From DYEP01 sp040755615 (lineage in GTDB: Bacteria > Bacillota > Sulfobacillia > DUSP01 > DYEP01): 5,829 nucleotides of DNA. Of this stretch, positions 5,551 to 5,829 are shown in pieces. A program made the translations under genes and the position numbers. Within the stretch, counting starts at the first letter, position 1, and every line of letters starts with the position of its first letter. Under the pieces are notes generated by a model. The model did not search any database. It saw only the letters and a list, made by a program, of their open reading frames with translations, and was not told the DNA's origin. The stretch is taken from assembly GCA_040755615.1 (NCBI GenBank), contig JBFMAL010000058.1:1-5829 (forward strand). Reading direction: 5' to 3'.

Positions 5551-5829
5551 TCAAGCGGCGAGGGGCCTACCGAATATCTCGGATAGGAGGTCAGGGAAAG
5601 CCTTTTGGGCCCGTCTGACCCAGGCATCGATAAGATGGGCGTGCCAAACCCGGGCCCGCTTGCTCTTTGACCGGCGCCTTTCGATCTGGTAGTCGACCTT
5701 TGCGCGTTTGAAGCAGCGTTCTGAGGCGGTGCGTCGGGAATAGGTTTTCTTCCAGACGATAGAGCCGCCAGGCGCAAGACGGTCCTGCCGTATTGCCAAG
5801 GGGAACATGGGGTTTCGCATGCCTTGACC
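5551..5829 (-). CDS. DDE transposase, C-terminal part (runs off the window)
   Basis: The frame is open across the right edge of the window, so only the last 92 or so residues are seen and the Met at 5820 is internal. YSRRTASERCFKRAKVDYQI is the conserved region around the third catalytic acid (the E of RTASER) in a group of Firmicute DDE transposases. It is preceded by WKKTY and followed by KSKRARVWHAHLIDAW, where relatives as I recall them have a longer segment ending in QHLDAW. It should catalyse cut-and-paste movement if the missing N-terminal part is intact. Terminal repeats cannot be tested because the other end is outside. Its position beside a broken gene fits element-driven rearrangement. 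Confidence 0.75.
   Translation of the reverse strand, partial: GQGMRNPMFPLAIRQDRLAPGGSIVWKKTYSRRTASERCFKRAKVDYQIERRRSKSKRARVWHAHLIDAWVRRAQKAFPDLLSEIFGRPLAA

Noticed and set aside
5364..5777. 137-residue minus-strand open frame
   Set aside because: It overlaps both the transposase tail and the remnant gene in another frame, and shows low-complexity Ser/Pro-rich content with no motif.
1..5829. CRISPR array, tRNA or rRNA, cobalamin-type riboswitch
   Set aside because: No regularly spaced direct repeats, no cloverleaf, and no conserved riboswitch box were found on reading either strand.

Overview
The window looks like a metal/oxyanion-resistance island from a moderately GC-rich bacterium. A Gram-positive Firmicute of the Desulfotomaculum/Pelotomaculum/Thermincola kind is my best guess. 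It rests on strong Shine-Dalgarno sites, a TTG and a GTG start, a CadC-type repressor, and protein flavour (half-size permease, transposase tail). It is an inference from remembered families, not a search.

The layout is two divergent operons around a ~200 bp control region (about 3065-3262), with broken or mobile DNA on the right and an unexplained stretch on the left. The minus-strand operon runs cadC-like ArsR repressor (2714-3064), cadA-like P1B-2 ATPase (754-2721), then a half-size COG0701/UPF0718-like permease (101-757). Each junction overlaps, so the genes are probably translationally coupled. The permease appears frameshifted at its C-terminus by one missing T in a T-run: one base restores a normal-length ending with a stop at 282-284. 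The left 280 bases hold a strong hairpin and no gene I can support.

The plus-strand operon runs a ChrB N-terminal-domain protein (3263-3829), then an MFS exporter (3848-5050), 18 bp apart. No ChrA-type chromate transporter is visible. ChrB_N plus MFS may be a separate, poorly described resistance module.

The control region is the best-structured part. The cadC promoter (-35 TTTAAA, 17 bp, -10 TATAAT) contains a perfect 8-2-8 ArsR/SmtB-like operator. The chrB-like promoter (-35 TTGACG, 17 bp, -10 TAGAAT) carries two copies of GTAAC-N4-GTTAC with centres exactly 30 bp apart. One copy lies in the promoter spacer. The other is an 18-bp perfect palindrome over the expected transcription start. 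These look like operators for a second, different regulator. A further inverted repeat lies between the two promoters.

Right of the MFS gene (5051-5829) I see about 150 bp with nothing supported. Next is a 91-codon minus-strand open frame with protein-like composition but no usable start (5198-5473), probably the tail of a broken gene. A hairpin follows at 5500-5518. Last is the C-terminal part of a DDE transposase that runs off the right edge (5551-5829). The two operons probably work as a pair: divalent metal efflux (Zn/Cd/Pb type) under CadC on one side, and export of an unknown, perhaps oxyanion, toxicant under a ChrB-like regulator on the other.
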